DNA of 64,000 nucleotides from Bryocella elongata (lineage in GTDB: Bacteria > Acidobacteriota > Terriglobia > Terriglobales > Acidobacteriaceae): contig NZ_FNVA01000006.1 in the NCBI RefSeq assembly GCF_900108185.1, forward strand, positions 62,001 to 126,000, in the 5' to 3' direction. Position 1 is the stretch's first letter; the number at the start of each line of letters is the position of its first letter. Below the pieces are notes generated by a model. That model made no database searches. It was not told the origin of the DNA and worked only from the letters and a program-made list of their open reading frames with translations. The translations under genes were made by a program, and so were the position numbers. Shown one piece after another: positions 46,315 to 55,224 of the stretch.

Positions 46315-47634
46315 GTGGCAGGGAAGCTCTCATTGATGTTGGGCGTGGCGGCGTTCCTTCTGGCACAGAACGCAAGCCTGCCGTCTGGCGCCAACTATGA
46401 CGAGACAAAGGTCGCTCCCTACGTTCTCCTCGATCCGCTGAAGACCACGAATGGCGGGGAGATCACCACGGTGCGGGCTTGGGAGCAAGCCCGGGGACGA
46501 TGGATCTCGTTGTTTGAGGAAAACGTTTTCGGAACCGTGCCCCCAGGTGCCAGATCCTTTCGGATTCATCCGCGCGTCACCGAAAGCGACGCGCCCGCTC
46601 TCGATGGTCTAGCGCTGCGCACGCAGGTAGAGATTCCCCTCACGACCACGCCAATTGGTCCATTGATGCACCTGCTGCTCTATCTCCCCGCGAAGCATGC
46701 TGGCAAAGTCCCGGTGATCCTCGGCCTCAACTTTGCGGGGAATGCCACCGTCGCCAGCGACCCAGGAATTCGCCCAACCGACGTCTGGACTCCCGGCGCC
46801 AAGCGAGGAGAGCCTGCACGTCTTGTCCCCTTCGACGAATCGAAGCGAGGCTCGCAATCGAGCGAGTGGCAGGTCGAGAGGGTGCTTCGTGCCGGCTATG
46901 GCGTTGCCACCGTGTATTACGGCGACATCGAACCCGACGCGAAGACCTTCGAAGGCACGCATGGAGTTCGTGCGGCTTACCCCTCGACGCCAGGACAGCC
47001 CACCTGGGGAGCGCTCAGCGCGTGGGCATGGGGGCTCTCGCGCGCGACCGACTACCTCTTAACGAATCGCCATGTGAACTCGAAAGAGATTGCGATCACC
47101 GGTCATTCAAGGCTAGGCAAAGCAACCGACTGGGCCGCTGCGACCGATCCGCGCTTCGCAGCGGTACTCTCGACGGAGAGTGGCAAGGGCGGACAGTCTC
47201 TCTATCGACGCAACTTCGGCGAAAACATCGCTCATCTGCAGCACTCCTTTCCATACTGGTTCACTGCGAAGTTTGCCGACTGGGTCGGCCACGATGACAT
47301 GATTCCTGTCGATGGCAACGTGCTGCTCGCGCTCATCGCGCCGCGTCCTCTCTATGTCGCCAGCGCGCAGGACGACCTCTATTCGGATCCTGAAGGCGAG
47401 TTCGAGTCTGCGCGCGATGTGGGGAGCATCTACGCGCTCTTTGGCAAACATGGGCTCGGTATCGACAGGCGACCGCCCGTCAACGAGCCAGTCATGCACG
47501 ACGTCGCGTACCACATCCGCTCTGGCAAACACGATGTGACAGCCTTCGACTGGGAGCAGTACCTGAAGTTCATGGATCAGGAGTTCGGCTCGCCGCTCGC
47601 TCGCGCAGGCTCCTCAACTGGAGGAACTCCTTGA
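46315..47634 (+). CDS. CE15/CE19-like carbohydrate esterase, secreted
   Basis: 439 residues from a GTG start that has AAGGAG five bases upstream and opens a signal peptide (LSLMLGVAAFLLAQNA). The longer frame from 46186 lacks such a site. Alpha/beta hydrolase with the GHSRLGK elbow (Ser265) typical of glucuronoyl esterases (CE15) and of the related RG-II methylesterase family, a conserved STESGKGG, and C-terminal catalytic His region (PVMHDVAYH). It would de-esterify uronic acids. It is the first gene of a four-gene operon, with its stop overlapping the next start. Confidence 0.83.
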   Translation: MAGKLSLMLGVAAFLLAQNASLPSGANYDETKVAPYVLLDPLKTTNGGEITTVRAWEQARGRWISLFEENVFGTVPPGARSFRIHPRVTESDAPALDGLALRTQVEIPLTTTPIGPLMHLLLYLPAKHAGKVPVILGLNFAGNATVASDPGIRPTDVWTPGAKRGEPARLVPFDESKRGSQSSEWQVERVLRAGYGVATVYYGDIEPDAKTFEGTHGVRAAYPSTPGQPTWGALSAWAWGLSRATDYLLTNRHVNSKEIAITGHSRLGKATDWAAATDPRFAAVLSTESGKGGQSLYRRNFGENIAHLQHSFPYWFTAKFADWVGHDDMIPVDGNVLLALIAPRPLYVASAQDDLYSDPEGEFESARDVGSIYALFGKHGLGIDRRPPVNEPVMHDVAYHIRSGKHDVTAFDWEQYLKFMDQEFGSPLARAGSSTGGTP

Positions 47635-49238
47635 AGCTCTTCTCGCCAACACTTTGTGGTTTAACGATGCTGGCCGCGGCTTCGCTCAGCGCGCACTCGC
47701 AAGTCAGCTCATCTCCCGCTCTCATCAGGCCCGAAACATTCCACCACTACATCGCAACCTTTGAGCAGCAGGAGAAGCTCGCGACCGGTACGGAGGGCTC
47801 TGATAGCTGGCCATGGATGCTCGCGCAGATTCCCTGGTTCGAGTCCTCCGATAAGCAGTTTGAGGAGATGTACTATTTCCGCTGGTACGCCTGGCAGAAG
47901 CACCTGGTGAAGACCAAGGCTGGCTGGGTGATCACCGAGTGGCTCCCCAAGCCCGAGATGACCGATGGCTTCTTCGGTGCCTTGCCGGATGCCACAACGT
48001 TCCATGTACGCGAGGCGCGTTGGCTCAAAGACAAGAGCATCGCCGAGGACGACATGCGCTACTGGCTCTCACCCGCAGCCGATCCGCACAAGTACTCGAC
48101 GGCGATTGCCGATGCAGCTCGCGCGGTGCGTCTCGCCAATGGTGACCGTGAATTCGAAACGTCTTTACTGTCGGCGATGGTCAGGAACGAGCGCGCCTGG
48201 GACGCGCAACGCGACGCGAATGGCCTCTACTGGTCGATCGATACCCGCGATGCGATGGAGAAGAGTATCAGTGGCGATGGATATCGGCCCACGCTGAACA
48301 GCTACATGCTGGGAGAAGATGAAGCCATTGCGGCGACCGCATCTGAGGCCCATGATGCAGCCACCGAGAAAGAATACAAAGCGCGTGCCGAGCGCATGCA
48401 CGGCCTCATCGAGCAATACCTCTGGAACCCGGCGGACCAGTTCTATGAAGTGATGTCACCAGCTCAGGACTCTGGTATCCGCAAGCAGAAGAGGTTCCAG
48501 GACAACGGCACCGCCATGCGAATCTCGGGAGTCCGCGAGCTGATCGGCTACACGCCATGGGCATTCAATGCGGCGCCGATTGAGCACGACGTTGCATGGA
48601 AACAGTTGTTTGATCTCAAGGGCTTTGCCGGCGAGTTTGGGCCAACTACAGCTGAGCGTCGCAGCCCTCGATTTCGCTTCGAGTCCAGCGACCAGTGCAC
48701 ATGGAATGGGCCCTCCTGGCCCTTCGCTACCACGCAGACCCTCACCGCGCTGGCGAATGCAATCGACGACAGGCCTCATGCGAAGGACGTCGATGCAGCC
48801 GGCTACATGAAGCTCTTCGAGGCCTATGTGAAGTCGCAGCATATCAAGCTGAAGGATGGCACGGTGATCCCGTGGATCGATGAAGACCTCGATGCCGATA
48901 CCGATGAGTGGATCGCGAAGGACATGCTGCTGGCAAAGAATAAGCAGGTGGGCCGCGGCAATTACTACAACCACTCCGGATTCGCGGACCCGCTCATCAC
49001 CGGTTTGATCGGTCTGCGCCCTGGACCTGGTAACGAGATCGTTCTGAAGCCACTGGTGCGTTCGTGGAGTTACTTCGCTCTGGATGGACTCCCGTATCAC
49101 GGGCATATCGTCAGCATCGTTTGGGACGCGACGGGCAAGCACTACGGACGCGGTCAGGGCTTCGTGCTGATGGTCGATGGAAAGACATCAGCGAAGCGCA
49201 AAGACCTTGGAGATCTGCGCTACAAGCTTCCGCAATAG
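47631..49238 (+). CDS. MGH1-like (alpha/alpha)6 glycoside hydrolase, secreted
   Basis: 535 residues with signal peptide (to about SAHSQ). The fold is suggested by a helical repeat with WMLAQIPWFESSDKQFEEMYYFRWYAW, RDANGLYWSIDTRDAME, CTWNGPSWPF and a C-terminal LIGLRPGPGNEIVLKPL segment, as in the mannosylglycerate-hydrolase-like/GH63 domain group. Members include enzymes with varied exo-specificities, so the substrate cannot be stated. It overlaps the esterase gene by four bases (ATGA-type coupling) and is followed after 10 bases by the FGE-sialidase fusion. Confidence 0.78.
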   Translation: MKLFSPTLCGLTMLAAASLSAHSQVSSSPALIRPETFHHYIATFEQQEKLATGTEGSDSWPWMLAQIPWFESSDKQFEEMYYFRWYAWQKHLVKTKAGWVITEWLPKPEMTDGFFGALPDATTFHVREARWLKDKSIAEDDMRYWLSPAADPHKYSTAIADAARAVRLANGDREFETSLLSAMVRNERAWDAQRDANGLYWSIDTRDAMEKSISGDGYRPTLNSYMLGEDEAIAATASEAHDAATEKEYKARAERMHGLIEQYLWNPADQFYEVMSPAQDSGIRKQKRFQDNGTAMRISGVRELIGYTPWAFNAAPIEHDVAWKQLFDLKGFAGEFGPTTAERRSPRFRFESSDQCTWNGPSWPFATTQTLTALANAIDDRPHAKDVDAAGYMKLFEAYVKSQHIKLKDGTVIPWIDEDLDADTDEWIAKDMLLAKNKQVGRGNYYNHSGFADPLITGLIGLRPGPGNEIVLKPLVRSWSYFALDGLPYHGHIVSIVWDATGKHYGRGQGFVLMVDGKTSAKRKDLGDLRYKLPQ

Positions 49239-49248
49239 CAGGAGAGGA

Positions 49249-51603
49249 ATGACAATGCAGCAACAGTTGCGAGCCGCGGTGGTGATCGCAGGCGCATGCC
49301 TGTTTGCGATGGCCGCAGGCGCACAGAAGATCGAGACAAATTCCGTAGGCATCAAGCTTGCGCGCATATCCGCGGGCGAGTTCCGCATGGGGGCAGACGC
49401 TAGGGAGATTCCCGCGAGCGTCAGGGCAGGCCTCGGCGTGATGTCCACGCGCCCAGCCCACGGCGACTTCGACGAGGTGCCGGCTCATCCAGTGAAGCTC
49501 ACTTACTCCTTAGCGATGAGCGTCACCGAGGTGAGTATCGCGGAGTATCAACTATTCGATCCTGCCTATAAGCCCAACACAGCCGTTCCGGGTTATGCCG
49601 CTGGCATCAGCTGGCAACAGGCGATGGACTACTGCGCGTGGCTTTCGAAGCGTGAGCATAAGGGTTATCGCCTGCCCACTGAAGCCGAGTGGGAGTACGC
49701 TGCACGCAGCGGTGGAACGAAACTCTATGGAGCAAGCGATTCGCCGTTGAAAATAGATGAGCCCAACGCTTGGGGAATCGCCAACCTGGGCGTAGGCCGT
49801 CCTGAGTGGACCCTCGACTGGTATGGTCCATATGAGCCGCAGCTGCAGATGGATCCTACGGGTCCCTCGACGGGATGGGCGAAGGTCGTGCGGGGCGGCG
49901 CGCTGGACTTCCGCAAGTCGAAGGAGCCCGGGGAGAATCCTGCAAGCTCGCCCTACTTCGAACGCCCAGCGAATCGCGCGAGCATGGCGCCCAGCTTCTC
50001 GAGTCCTCAGGGTCGCATCGGATTTCGCATCGTTGAAGCCCCGTTCCCTTCGGCAAGACCCACCGCGCCCTTCACATATTCCTTCGAGACCGCAGTGAAG
50101 CAGCAGCCAGACGGTATCGCCGCGGGGCCCGATCTCTCGAAGCCATGGATACACCTGCATGAGATCTTTCCCAACCTCAATGGCCGCTCCATGCCTGAGG
50201 TCGGTTGGAGGATCGGGCTCGCACGCGGCCTCGGCATTGCCTATCACAACACCGCGATTCAAGAGCTTCCCAACGGCGACATGATGGCCGCCTACTACAA
50301 CACGCCGCAGTCCGAAGACGACCCGGACATGACCATCATCACGATGCGTCGAAGAGCCGGCACGGAGACCTGGGATATGCCCGAGCCGTGGCCTTACTTC
50401 GCTGACGCAGCCAACGCTGCACCCGTCATCTGGAACGATGTAGTCCCCAACGGCACCGGTAAGCTCTGGTTCTTCTGGGGACAACCGCGACTCATTGGTG
50501 CGTGGCCGTTCTCGTATATGACCTCGAAGGATAACGGCGCAACATGGAGTGCCGTAGAGTTCCCCAGATTCACCGCGCCCATCGGACGCTATGTACCGCA
50601 ACCGATCAACAGTATCGTGCGTTCAAGCGACGGCACGATCCTCATACCCACCGACTCCACGGGTCGCGATGCAACAGGCAATGGCTCTGTCTCCTCGGTG
50701 TGGGGTACGCACGATGGTGGTCAATCCTGGTATGACACGGGTGGACGAACCGCAGGACGCCACACAACGATCGTGATGGCCAAGGACGGCACGACCATCC
50801 TCGGATTCGGCGGCAAGAACTCCGAGATAGAAGGCAAGATGCCACTGGCAATCAGCCATGACGGCGGCAAGACGTGGCAGAAGAAGGCGACACCTTTCGA
50901 CGAGCTGCTCAGCGGCGAGCGCCCCAGCGTAATCCGACTTCACGACGGGAAGCTCTTCTTCGTGGCTGATTACAATCCCTCAAAACAGAAACACATCCAC
51001 AAAGATGGCGCCTACGTTGCACTCAGCGATGACGATGGCGCGACCTGGACCACGAAGCCGCTGCCAAAGGAAGTCGTCACCGTCGGATACACGACCGCAA
51101 CGCAGGGTGCGAACGGTGTTATCCATGTCATCACCTCGAAGAACAAGCCCGACTATGAGATCGAGATGACAGAGGCCTGGGTGCTCGACAAGCTTGCGGG
51201 GCTCACGCCGGCACTTCCTTTGCAACTCGGCCCGATCACACAGCACGAAGAGAAGTATGCCAGCGGCAAGGTACGAATCCGCTGGGGAAGCGCGAAAGCC
51301 AGCGACGGGCGCGTGTTGCTCGAAGGCCCCGAAGAGGCCTTCTACATCAGCGGCAAGCCGATGTGGAAGCTCAGCTTCCACGAAGGAGAGAAGGTCGGTA
51401 CCGAGACCTTCTGGCGTGAGAACGGAACGCGCGCGTGGGAGAAGTCCTACCTTCCTTCTGGCGAGTGGATATGGGTGCTCTTTGACGAGAACGGCAAGCA
51501 GACCGTGAGTTCAACTTGGAAGGGCAAGAGCTTCCAACACTCCACCGTCCCCGACATCATGCAGGACAAGAAGACCGATGGTCCTGACCCGGAGGCGGAA
51601 TGA
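49249..51603 (+). CDS. Fusion: FGE/SUMF1-like domain, sialidase-like BNR propeller, MORN-type C-terminus
   Basis: 784 residues, secreted (signal peptide through AMAAGAQ). Part 1 (about 30-265) is a formylglycine-generating-enzyme-like domain with ISAGEFRMGAD, RLPTEAEWEYAAR and RGGALDFR, but the C-terminal catalytic Cys pair of true FGE is absent, so it probably binds rather than oxidises. Part 2 (about 270-640) is a sialidase-like propeller with four Asp boxes (SKDNGATW, THDGGQSW, SHDGGKTW, SDDDGATW). Part 3 (about 655-770) has MORN-like Gly/Trp repeats (GTETFWRENGTRAWEK). Possible target: a nonulosonic-type acid such as Kdo or Dha of pectin; this is inference. The ATG lies close to AGGAG; an earlier frame extension overlaps the MGH1 gene. 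Confidence 0.82.
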   Translation: MTMQQQLRAAVVIAGACLFAMAAGAQKIETNSVGIKLARISAGEFRMGADAREIPASVRAGLGVMSTRPAHGDFDEVPAHPVKLTYSLAMSVTEVSIAEYQLFDPAYKPNTAVPGYAAGISWQQAMDYCAWLSKREHKGYRLPTEAEWEYAARSGGTKLYGASDSPLKIDEPNAWGIANLGVGRPEWTLDWYGPYEPQLQMDPTGPSTGWAKVVRGGALDFRKSKEPGENPASSPYFERPANRASMAPSFSSPQGRIGFRIVEAPFPSARPTAPFTYSFETAVKQQPDGIAAGPDLSKPWIHLHEIFPNLNGRSMPEVGWRIGLARGLGIAYHNTAIQELPNGDMMAAYYNTPQSEDDPDMTIITMRRRAGTETWDMPEPWPYFADAANAAPVIWNDVVPNGTGKLWFFWGQPRLIGAWPFSYMTSKDNGATWSAVEFPRFTAPIGRYVPQPINSIVRSSDGTILIPTDSTGRDATGNGSVSSVWGTHDGGQSWYDTGGRTAGRHTTIVMAKDGTTILGFGGKNSEIEGKMPLAISHDGGKTWQKKATPFDELLSGERPSVIRLHDGKLFFVADYNPSKQKHIHKDGAYVALSDDDGATWTTKPLPKEVVTVGYTTATQGANGVIHVITSKNKPDYEIEMTEAWVLDKLAGLTPALPLQLGPITQHEEKYASGKVRIRWGSAKASDGRVLLEGPEEAFYISGKPMWKLSFHEGEKVGTETFWRENGTRAWEKSYLPSGEWIWVLFDENGKQTVSSTWKGKSFQHSTVPDIMQDKKTDGPDPEAE

Positions 51604-52553
51604 AGTTTCGAGCTTTGATGGCCACAGCGTTGCTCTGCATTTGCTCCGGGTCAGGTAGCTTTGCCCAAACGAAGTCCGACGCGAGTTCGGACGCGAAGGA
51701 CCAGTACCTCTTCGTCTACTTCAAGGAGCCTGGCTCCCAAGGCATCTACTACGCACTGAGCCAGGATGGCTTCCACTACGAACCTCTCAACGATGGCCAG
51801 CCTTGGCTCAAGCCCTCGCAGCCCGGAGAGATCATGCGCGACATCTTCGTCACGCGTGACCCCGCGGGAGGCTTCCATGCCGTATGGACATGGGGTTGGC
51901 GTGGCAACAGCTTTGGCACCGCGGACTCGCCGGACCTCATGCAGTGGGGCGAGCAGCATGAGATCCCCATCATGACGACGGTGCCGGGCATTCGCAACGT
52001 CTGGGCGCCTGAGACTGATTGGGACGCAAGCAAGAAGCTGTGGGTCGTCTTCTGGTCAAGTTCTCCGAGCGCAGAGGAACAGGGCAACCGCATTTGGTTC
52101 TCGGAGACGAAGGACTTCCGCGACTTCTCTGCGCCGAAGATATTCTTCGATCCCGGCTATGAAGTCATCGACGCGACCATGTATCACGCGGGCGCGACGG
52201 AGTACCTCATCTACAAAGACCAGACGCGTGACCCTCAGCGGTACCAGGAGCGCGTCGCCAAAGGGCCGACCGTCGAAGGCCCTTGGACACCCGTCGGAGG
52301 TCCGATCAACGACTCCTGGTCGGAAGGCCCGTCAGCGATCAAGATCGGTGACGAAGTCGTCGTGTTCTATGACCACTATCGCCAGCCGCAAGCGCATTTC
52401 CAGGGCGTCGCGACGAAGGACTGGATCCATTGGCACTCCGTGAACGACCGGATGAGCCTTCCTCAAGGTTCGAAGCATGGCGCGTTCCTGAAGATAACGG
52501 CAGAGGAAGCCGCGAAGCTTCGTGCGCGGCATGATCCGCCAGCGACACAGTAG
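51600..52553 (+). CDS. GH43-like glycosidase, secreted
   Basis: 317 residues with signal peptide (through SFAQ). Five-bladed propeller features: IMRDIFVTRDPAGGFHAVWT, NVWAPETDWDASKKLWVVFW (acidic residue between blades) and WSEGPSAIKIGDEVVVFYD with the presumed general-acid Glu. GH43 members mostly release L-arabinose, D-xylose or galactose. The start overlaps the preceding stop by four bases; this is the last gene of the operon 46315-52553. Confidence 0.85.
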   Translation: MKFRALMATALLCICSGSGSFAQTKSDASSDAKDQYLFVYFKEPGSQGIYYALSQDGFHYEPLNDGQPWLKPSQPGEIMRDIFVTRDPAGGFHAVWTWGWRGNSFGTADSPDLMQWGEQHEIPIMTTVPGIRNVWAPETDWDASKKLWVVFWSSSPSAEEQGNRIWFSETKDFRDFSAPKIFFDPGYEVIDATMYHAGATEYLIYKDQTRDPQRYQERVAKGPTVEGPWTPVGGPINDSWSEGPSAIKIGDEVVVFYDHYRQPQAHFQGVATKDWIHWHSVNDRMSLPQGSKHGAFLKITAEEAAKLRARHDPPATQ

Positions 52554-52588
52554 GTACTTGCCCGGCATGTCTATAACGCAAGAGCGAA

Positions 52589-52608
52589 GGACTCGCACGT
52601 CGCGAGCC
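52589..52608. terminator. Possible terminator between convergent GH43 and GH140-like genes
   Basis: A short G+C-rich hairpin (CTCGC arm 52592-52596, GCGAG arm 52602-52606, extended by GG/CC) in the 91-base convergent gap. No T tract. Confidence 0.35.
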
Positions 52609-52644
52609 CTACTGTGTTGTGAACGTGGACCTTCTCTCGCGCTG

Positions 52645-54210
52645 CTAGACCTTCTCGAAGACGATCGCCTGGTACGGCTTGCCCGGCAGCGTTACCCGCG
52701 TCGACGAAGCGGTCGAGGCTTCGCCCTCATCGGTGGTCACCTTCTGCTTGCCCACCGCGCGGATGGTCCCGGGAAGTGGGGTCATCGTCATGTTCCACGG
52801 GTCGATCAACGTAGCCTTGAAGTCGATGCCCTGTGGCAGAGGAAAGTCATACTCCGCAGGCTGGTGGAAGTCGAAGTAGTAAAGATAGAGCTGATTCGGT
52901 GTGCCGGCGGAGAGATAGTAGGCGCCCTCAAACTCATTGAGACCCACCTTGGTAATCTTCTCCACCACCTCGCGCAGGAACTTGATTCGAGGCGCGCTCG
53001 TCCCACTCAGCTTGCCGCCATCGCTCCACACCGGTATGCCCTTGGGCTGATTGAACGTGTCTCCGTGAGTGGCATACGTGCCGGCAATCACCGCAAGCCA
53101 GAAGCGTCTCGTCATCTCTTCAGCAGAGAGATTTCCCCAGCGCCGCGAAAAGTTGCCCTCATACTGGATCTCATCCCAAAGGATGGGTTTGCCCCAGGCC
53201 GCGCGATACTCCGGCGCCTTGTTGAAGTCATATTGCTGCAGGCTCGCGTGGGTCACCCAGGGCTTCGAGTTGTCATACTGCACACGGCTGTGATGAATGG
53301 AGCGAAGGTGGCTCGAGGGATCATACTGCTGGATCACGTGAAAGTAATGGTCCCACTCCGGCATGGTCTTCGACTTCACAAGGTCGTACTCGTTGGCCAC
53401 CGACCACCACACGTTGCGGAACGAAGCGAGACGGGCAACCGCATACTTCAGGTACAGGTCATTCACTTCGGCGGGCATCGACTTGTAGCCCCAGCCATCA
53501 TAGGGATGGAACAGGATCACGTCGGCCTGGATGTCAAGATCGCACAGATCCTGAATCCGCCGCTCGCAATGCGCGAAGTAAGCCGGGTTCAGGCGCGTCA
53601 GGTCGTTCGAGCCGTCGGCATGCTTTTCGAAAGGCAGCGCAAAGAGATCGTGCCCCAACGGCTTCGGCAGAAGACACAAGCGCACCTTGTTGAAACCCGC
53701 GGTGCGAAGCGTGTCGATGGTCTGTTGCTCGAACGGCTCACCCAGGAACGCCATCGCGTAGCACGTGGTGCCGAATGGAAAGTACGGCGTACCGTCAGCG
53801 TGCTGAAAATGGTACTGGTGGGCCGTCGTGACAGGGCCATGATTCGCTCCCGTTGCTTTCGTCACCTCGAATGCACCAGTGTGGCCGTTGAGGTCCGGGG
53901 TCTTCGAATTCGACCGCCACACCCAATGGCCGGGCTCATCCGGCATGTAGCGTACCTTGTAGACGCCTTCTCCATCGTAGAATCCGGCAACGTCGACACT
54001 GCGGTGGCCCAGCGTAAACGTCGCGCTCACCTCGATGTCTGTAAATGGATTGCCGCTCGAGGGCCCATGCAGCGAGAGCTCGCAGCGGTCCCACTGCTCA
54101 ACACTGGTGGAAGGCGCCGGGGCTGGCGCGGCGGAAGACGCGGAGGGCGAAGCGGTGAGCGCGGCCCCGAGGGCGGCTGCGCTGCGCTGGATCATTGTGC
54201 GGCGGTCCAT
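52645..54210 (-). CDS. GH140-like putative apiosidase (DUF5060-DUF4038-DUF5605 architecture)
   Basis: 521 residues. Exported (Tat-like start MDRRTMIQRSAAALGAALT). N-terminal beta domain (about 35-115, DUF5060-like, with ATFTLGHRSVDVAGFYDGEG and PGHWVWRSNS), a TIM barrel (about 125-420, DUF4038/apiosidase type) with NVWWSVANEYD (presumed acid/base Glu) and ILWDEIQYEGN (presumed nucleophile Glu), and a C-terminal beta domain (about 430-520). The DUF4038 catalytic family includes the RG-II apiosidase GH140. It is divergently transcribed, 102 bases apart, from the apiose-type operon, strongly suggesting it supplies D-apiose. Confidence 0.82.
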   Translation of the reverse strand: MDRRTMIQRSAAALGAALTASPSASSAAPAPAPSTSVEQWDRCELSLHGPSSGNPFTDIEVSATFTLGHRSVDVAGFYDGEGVYKVRYMPDEPGHWVWRSNSKTPDLNGHTGAFEVTKATGANHGPVTTAHQYHFQHADGTPYFPFGTTCYAMAFLGEPFEQQTIDTLRTAGFNKVRLCLLPKPLGHDLFALPFEKHADGSNDLTRLNPAYFAHCERRIQDLCDLDIQADVILFHPYDGWGYKSMPAEVNDLYLKYAVARLASFRNVWWSVANEYDLVKSKTMPEWDHYFHVIQQYDPSSHLRSIHHSRVQYDNSKPWVTHASLQQYDFNKAPEYRAAWGKPILWDEIQYEGNFSRRWGNLSAEEMTRRFWLAVIAGTYATHGDTFNQPKGIPVWSDGGKLSGTSAPRIKFLREVVEKITKVGLNEFEGAYYLSAGTPNQLYLYYFDFHQPAEYDFPLPQGIDFKATLIDPWNMTMTPLPGTIRAVGKQKVTTDEGEASTASSTRVTLPGKPYQAIVFEKV

Positions 54211-54312
54211 CTTTCGGAATACTCCATCATGCGGCCATTGATTCAGTGGCTAGGCCTGCACCTTCTAGAGTATTGTGGTGGCTGACTCAAATAAATACAA
54301 GGATGCATATTC
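54211..54312. promoter_or_regulatory. Divergent promoter region of the apiosidase and apiose operon
   Basis: 102 bases. It carries AAGGA nine bases before aptA, A+T-rich sequence just upstream (suited to -10 boxes) and a split inverted repeat AATACTC (54218-54224) / GAGTATT (54268-54274). I could not define an exact promoter. Co-regulation of the two transcripts is expected. Confidence 0.5.
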
Positions 54313-55224
54313 ATGCAAAGTGAGGTCCCGGTCACAACGCAGAGGCAGAGCCCGGGCGGCGTGTCGGCAAACGCGAACTCTCTGTTCGACGGTCGCGAAG
54401 GCGACCCCGCGATCTTGAAGCACCTCGCCAATCGCATCCGCATGACTGCCATGTCGATGACCAATCATGCGCACCTCGGTCACACCGGCGGTGACCTCTC
54501 TGCCTCCGACGTCCTGGCGGTTCTTTACGGTGGAGTGCTGCAGCTCGATCCGCAGCAGCCCAACTGGCCTCAGCGAGATCGCTTCCTCCTCTCCAAGGGG
54601 CACTGTGCGGCCGCGCTCTACACAGCGCTTGCCATGCGCGGCTTCTTCGAGACAGCGCTGTTGCGCACCTTCATGGATCCGTTGTCGAAGCTCAACGGCC
54701 ACCCGGACCGCAACAAGTTGCCAGGGGTTGAGGCCAACACCGGTCCGTTGGGACATGGTTTGCCCATCGCAGTCGGCTGCGCGATAGCCGCGAAGATGCG
54801 CGGTGAGACCTGGCGTACGTTCGTCCTCACCGGAGACGGCGAGCTTCAGGAAGGCTCCAACTGGGAGGCCGCGATGAGCGCGCAGCAGTATAAGCTCGAT
54901 AACCTCATCGTCATCGTGGATCGCAACCGCCTTCAACAAGGCGACTTCACCGAGAACACGATTCGCATGGAGCCTCTCGCTGACAAGTGGCGCACCTTTG
55001 GCTTTGCCGTCACGGAGATCGATGGCCACAACACGGCCACGCTGCGCGAAGTTCTCAGTGGCGCTCCGCTTGAGGTGGGCAAGCCGACCTGCATCATCGC
55101 GAACACCATCAAGGGCAAGGGCGTAAGCTTTGCTGAGAATCAGCCCGCGTGGCATCATGGCGTTCCCACCGAAGAGCAGTTGCGCAAAGCTGCAGAAGAG
55201 CTGGAGGCAGAGCCGGTATGGTAA
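54313..55224 (+). CDS. aptA: Apulose-4-phosphate-type transketolase, N-terminal (TPP-binding) subunit
   Basis: 303 residues, the size of half-transketolases. MTNHAHLGHTGGDLSASDVL and the thiamine-diphosphate motif GDGELQEGSNWEAAM...IVDRN are present, with LGHGLPIAVGCA before them. The partner subunit follows at once, overlapping by seven bases. Split transketolases next to an FGGY kinase and sugar ABC transporter are the mark of the D-apiose pathway, where AptAB moves a two-carbon unit from apulose-4-phosphate to glyceraldehyde-3-phosphate, yielding xylulose-5-phosphate and dihydroxyacetone phosphate. Cytoplasmic. The family is certain; the substrate is inferred from context. Confidence 0.88.
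   Translation: MQSEVPVTTQRQSPGGVSANANSLFDGREGDPAILKHLANRIRMTAMSMTNHAHLGHTGGDLSASDVLAVLYGGVLQLDPQQPNWPQRDRFLLSKGHCAAALYTALAMRGFFETALLRTFMDPLSKLNGHPDRNKLPGVEANTGPLGHGLPIAVGCAIAAKMRGETWRTFVLTGDGELQEGSNWEAAMSAQQYKLDNLIVIVDRNRLQQGDFTENTIRMEPLADKWRTFGFAVTEIDGHNTATLREVLSGAPLEVGKPTCIIANTIKGKGVSFAENQPAWHHGVPTEEQLRKAAEELEAEPVW

Noticed and set aside
49177..49248. Earlier start of the FGE fusion within the MGH1 gene
   Set aside because: A standard signal peptide begins at 49249 right after AGGAG; the extra residues are Arg/Ser-rich read-through of the other frame.
54218..54274. Split inverted repeat between apiosidase and aptA as an operator
   Set aside because: Arms are 7 bases and 43 bases apart; such pairs arise by chance, so it is only mentioned in the region entry.
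52522..54285. 587-codon plus-strand frame opposite the GH140-like gene
   Set aside because: No signal, motif or ribosome site; the minus-strand protein has three recognisable domains.
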